A stretch of DNA of 64,000 bases from Streptomyces sp. NRRL F-5135 (GTDB lineage: Bacteria > Actinomycetota > Actinomycetes > Streptomycetales > Streptomycetaceae): contig NZ_JOHR01000003.1 of NCBI RefSeq assembly GCF_000719775.1, forward strand, positions 124,001-188,000, written 5' to 3'. Numbering within the stretch: the first letter of the stretch is position 1; each line of letters opens with the position of its first letter. Under the pieces are notes generated by a model. The model did not search any database. It was not told the origin of the DNA and worked only from the letters and a program-made list of their open reading frames with translations. This document shows positions 61,807 through 64,000 of the stretch, in pieces. The position numbers were made by a program, and so were the translations under genes.

Positions 61807-62026
61807 CCCGGACGACGGGCACGACGAACGACGCCGTTCTCGGAGCGGCCACCGCTGCGCGTCGCGACCGGCACCGGTCGACGCCGGCCCTCGCCGGTCC
61901 GTCCGCCGACGGGGCCCGAGCGGCCGCGCCATACGGTGCGACGCCACCGTCCTTACCCGGGACGGGAGATGAACGTGCAGGTCGTCGGCGGTATTGGCGG
62001 ACTCGGCGATGGATCTCGGACAATGA

Positions 62027-62042
62027 GACACCTGTAGGTGTC
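62027..62042. promoter_or_regulatory. Palindromic operator upstream of the leader peptide
   Basis: GACACCTGTAGGTGTC has perfect seven-base arms. It ends two bases before the -35 and shares GTGTCCATT with the site at the Rrf2/cupin promoter. Confidence 0.65.
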
Positions 62043-62044
62043 CA

Positions 62045-62073
62045 TTGACAGCGTTCCGCCGGACGCAGAGGAT
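62045..62073 (+). promoter_or_regulatory. Promoter of the leader-peptide/ABC operon
   Basis: A perfect TTGACA (62045-62050) is followed after 17 bp by GAGGAT (62068-62073). The latter could alternatively be the leader's ribosome site. Confidence 0.55.
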
Positions 62074-62080
62074 ACGAGTC

Positions 62081-62155
62081 ATGCATTCGATGCACCCAGG
62101 CGTGGTCTGCCGCTACGTGGATTACCGGCGCACCTCCAGCGCCCTCTGTCGCTGA
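62081..62155 (+). CDS. Cys-containing leader peptide
   Basis: A 24-codon open frame beginning MHSMHPG and ending RTSSALCR, with Cys at positions 10 and 23. The core RYVDYRRTSSALC fits the R-(H/Y)-V-D-x-x-R-x-S-S-A-x-C pattern of short leader peptides that I recall in front of sulfur-related transport genes in Streptomyces. It lies right after an operator and a promoter. Ribosome stalling at Cys codons when cysteine is scarce could control the genes downstream. The peptide is too short for ordinary gene finders. Confidence 0.7.
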   Translation: MHSMHPGVVCRYVDYRRTSSALCR

Positions 62156-62782
62156 TCCGACCGCCGACGCGGCCCTGTTGAGGGCGTGGGCGCGCGGCCC
62201 CGCGCGTCTCACCGTCGCGCGGCGGGAATGTGCCTTCCGGTCACGGCCGGCCAGTGGCCTTTCCCGTCGCCCCGGATGCCGGGGCAGCCGGTCCCACGAG
62301 TCGTCGGCCGCCGGGCCCCGGAGCCCTTGGTGACCGGCCGGTCCGCCTGACGACGGCGCTCCCGCTCCCGCTGTCACGTCGTCGGCGGCCGCTCGGCATC
62401 CGTCGTGCCCGACCGCCCCGTCCTCCGAGGCCGCACCCGCGCACGTCGGTTCCTCCCCGTCCCTCCCCGCCTGCCCGGCAGCGGTACGTTCGCCTGCCGC
62501 CGCTTCGCTCGGCCTGCCCCGATCAAAAGGCCGGGCAGTGGTTTCGTCCGCCTCGCCGCCGCGGCGACGATTCGCCCCGCGACTCCGCCGACCGTCCGGG
62601 GGCACACCGCACGACTGCCGTGCGGCACCGGCGTTCTTTTCCCTCATCCGCTTCGTGCGTCGTCGTTCCTCCCCGTTCCCCCCGTTCTTCTTCGTTCCTC
62701 TCGCCCGAGCCGCCCGACCGGGCGCCCATGGCCCGCCCGTGTACCCGAACGCGTCGGCTCGGCCCAGAAAGGTGGCGTACCC

Positions 62783-64000
62783 ATGCCGATCCTCCCGACC
62801 CCCACCACCGCCGGCGGGGCGGCCCGCCGGGGCGCCGGGCCGCCGGCCGCTCCGGCGCCGTCCGCCGGCCCCGGTCCGGGCCGGCGTTCCTTCCTCGGAC
62901 TCTCACTCGGCGTGGGTGCCGCGCTCGGCCTGGCCGCCTGCGGCGGACAGGCCACCACCGGGGCCGGCGGCAAGGGCGGCACCCTCAAATGGGGCTGGAA
63001 CCTGACCACCTCCTGGGACCCCATCACCTCCACCGCGGGCTGGGACGTGCACTCGCTCTCCCTCGTCTACGCGGGACTCACCACGCTCGACGAGGCGGGC
63101 GACGCCAGGCCGGCCCTGGCGAGTTCGTGGACGTACAACGACGCGGGCACGGTCGTCACCTTCACCCTCCGCCAGGGGCAGAAGTTCACCGACGGAACCC
63201 CGGTCGACGCGACCGCCGTGAAGAAGAGTCTGGAACGGGGGCGCGACGACGCGAAATCGCTGGTCGCCTCCCAACTCGTCGGCGTCAAGGACGTCATCGC
63301 GGTCGACGCGCACACGGTGCGACTGCGGCTAAGCGAGCCCGACTTCCAGATACCGCTGCTCCTCGCCGGCAAGACCGGCATGATCGTCAACCCGAGGGTC
63401 TTCGAGACCGATGCCGCGAGCCTCGCCACCCGGCCCGCGGGCGCCGGGCCGTTCACCCTCGTGTCGTACGTCCAGAACGACAAGGCCGTCCTGCGCCGCA
63501 ACCCGGCCTACTGGGACGCCGACCGGATCAAGATCGAGAACTTCGAGCTCCACCCTCTCCCGGAGCCCTCCACCGTCGTCGCCTCCCTCTCCTCCGGGCA
63601 GTACGACGTCGCCCAGATACCCGGCAGCCAGGTCCAGGCCGCCCGCGCCGCCGGCCTGGAGGTCCAGGTCATCCCGTCCATGGTGGTGGCCGTCCTCGAC
63701 GTCCACACCGGCAAGGAACCCTTCACCGACCCGAACGTGGCACTCGCCCTCAAGTACGCCGTCGACCGCGAGGAACTGCTGAAGACCGCTTCTTTCGGAC
63801 ACGGCGAGGTCACCCGCCAGCCCTTCCCCCGGGGATACGCGGGCCACGACGACGCCCTCGACAGGCTCTTCCCGTACGACCCCGACGAGGCGAGGCGGCT
63901 GCTGGCGAAGGCCGGGCACGCCGACGGCCTGCACGTCACCCTCACGGCCCAGAACGCCGAGGGCGTACCGGAACTGATCCAGGCCCAGCTCAAGAAGGTC
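62783..64000 (+). CDS. Extracellular solute-binding lipoprotein, family 5 (partial at window end)
   Basis: The first 406 codons of an ABC-importer binding protein of the oligopeptide/nickel type; the frame is still open at the last base. The N-terminus has a twin-arginine RRSFLG followed by a hydrophobic core and lipobox LAAC, so it is probably a Tat-exported lipoprotein. LKWGWNLTTSWDPITS, SLVYAGLTTLDEAGDARPALA and FTLRQGQKFTDGTPVDA are typical of the family. AAAGGTGG lies before the ATG. The upstream leader peptide suggests sulfur or cysteine-linked control; permease genes would be expected beyond the edge. Confidence 0.88.
   Translation, partial: MPILPTPTTAGGAARRGAGPPAAPAPSAGPGPGRRSFLGLSLGVGAALGLAACGGQATTGAGGKGGTLKWGWNLTTSWDPITSTAGWDVHSLSLVYAGLTTLDEAGDARPALASSWTYNDAGTVVTFTLRQGQKFTDGTPVDATAVKKSLERGRDDAKSLVASQLVGVKDVIAVDAHTVRLRLSEPDFQIPLLLAGKTGMIVNPRVFETDAASLATRPAGAGPFTLVSYVQNDKAVLRRNPAYWDADRIKIENFELHPLPEPSTVVASLSSGQYDVAQIPGSQVQAARAAGLEVQVIPSMVVAVLDVHTGKEPFTDPNVALALKYAVDREELLKTASFGHGEVTRQPFPRGYAGHDDALDRLFPYDPDEARRLLAKAGHADGLHVTLTAQNAEGVPELIQAQLKKV

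Larger units (their letters stand above)
61807..62782. other. Long intergenic region with leader peptide and C-rich leader
   Basis: Holds an operator, a promoter and a short leader-peptide gene (entries below), then about 630 bases with no convincing gene. The stretch from about 62400 to 62720 is rich in C and T on the plus strand, i.e. in the transcript toward the binding-protein gene. Confidence 0.6.

Overview
The window is chromosomal DNA from a Streptomyces-type actinomycete. The evidence is very high G+C with strong third-position bias, frequent GTG starts, apparent leaderless promoters, a chaplin, an RppA-type tetrahydroxynaphthalene synthase, a DasR-type box in front of a family 19 chitinase and a Pls/PosA-family synthetase. 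No tRNA, rRNA, CRISPR array, transposase or phage gene was seen.

Layout. (1) 1-7.1 kb holds ordinary single genes: a fatty acid desaturase, small proteins, a methyltransferase, a PPOX-type flavin/F420 oxidoreductase, an orphan Roadblock protein, a Pro-Gln repeat protein, a fibronectin III lipoprotein and a GNAT acetyltransferase. (2) 7.4-21.9 kb is a complete L-rhamnose locus. rhaI, rhaEW, rhaB and a LacI regulator run leftward. An ABC importer (ATPase, two permeases, binding lipoprotein), mutarotase, a secreted BNR propeller protein and a second, closely related LacI regulator run rightward. The central divergent promoter has two LacI-type operators, each just downstream of a good -35/-10 pair. 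The likely flow is polymer-end trimming outside, import, anomer conversion, isomerisation, phosphorylation, then aldol cleavage to DHAP and lactaldehyde with oxidation to lactate. (3) 22.0-33.1 kb: a stand-alone membrane NRPS of the poly-lysine synthetase type, a chitinase, a BrkB-type membrane protein, a chaplin with a His/Lys tail, and a large exported phosphodiester glycosidase/phosphoesterase fusion. (4) 33.1-38.9 kb: an FAD monooxygenase split by an in-frame amber codon with a divergent TetR and paired operators, an NmrA-like reductase preceded by a remnant of a gamma-butyrolactone-receptor-like gene, then rppA with a quinone-forming cupin. (5) 39-47.5 kb: PrsW-like protease, MetF, TetR/DHA2 efflux pair, cold-shock protein with a structured leader, phosphatase, aldo/keto reductase, TetR. 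(6) 47.6-52.8 kb: a malonate-use locus (GntR regulator, MatC, MatB, fused carboxyltransferase). (7) 53-59.1 kb: ATP-dependent DNA ligase, epoxide-hydrolase-like protein, DUF2510 protein, and a polyprenyl synthase operon with a small partner and an MpaB/DUF2236 oxygenase. (8) 59.3-64 kb: a probable sulfur-responsive set made of a cupin, a divergent Rrf2 regulator coupled to a DsbA-like protein, a Cys-containing leader peptide with its own operator and promoter, and the start of an oligopeptide-type binding lipoprotein cut by the window edge.

The strongest candidates for under-described biology are the leader peptide with its C-rich leader and shared Rrf2-type sites (59.9-62.8 kb), the polyprenyl synthase/MpaB operon, the Pls-like synthetase, and the BNR protein in the rhamnose operon. 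All functions are inferred by reading the sequence; no database search was run.
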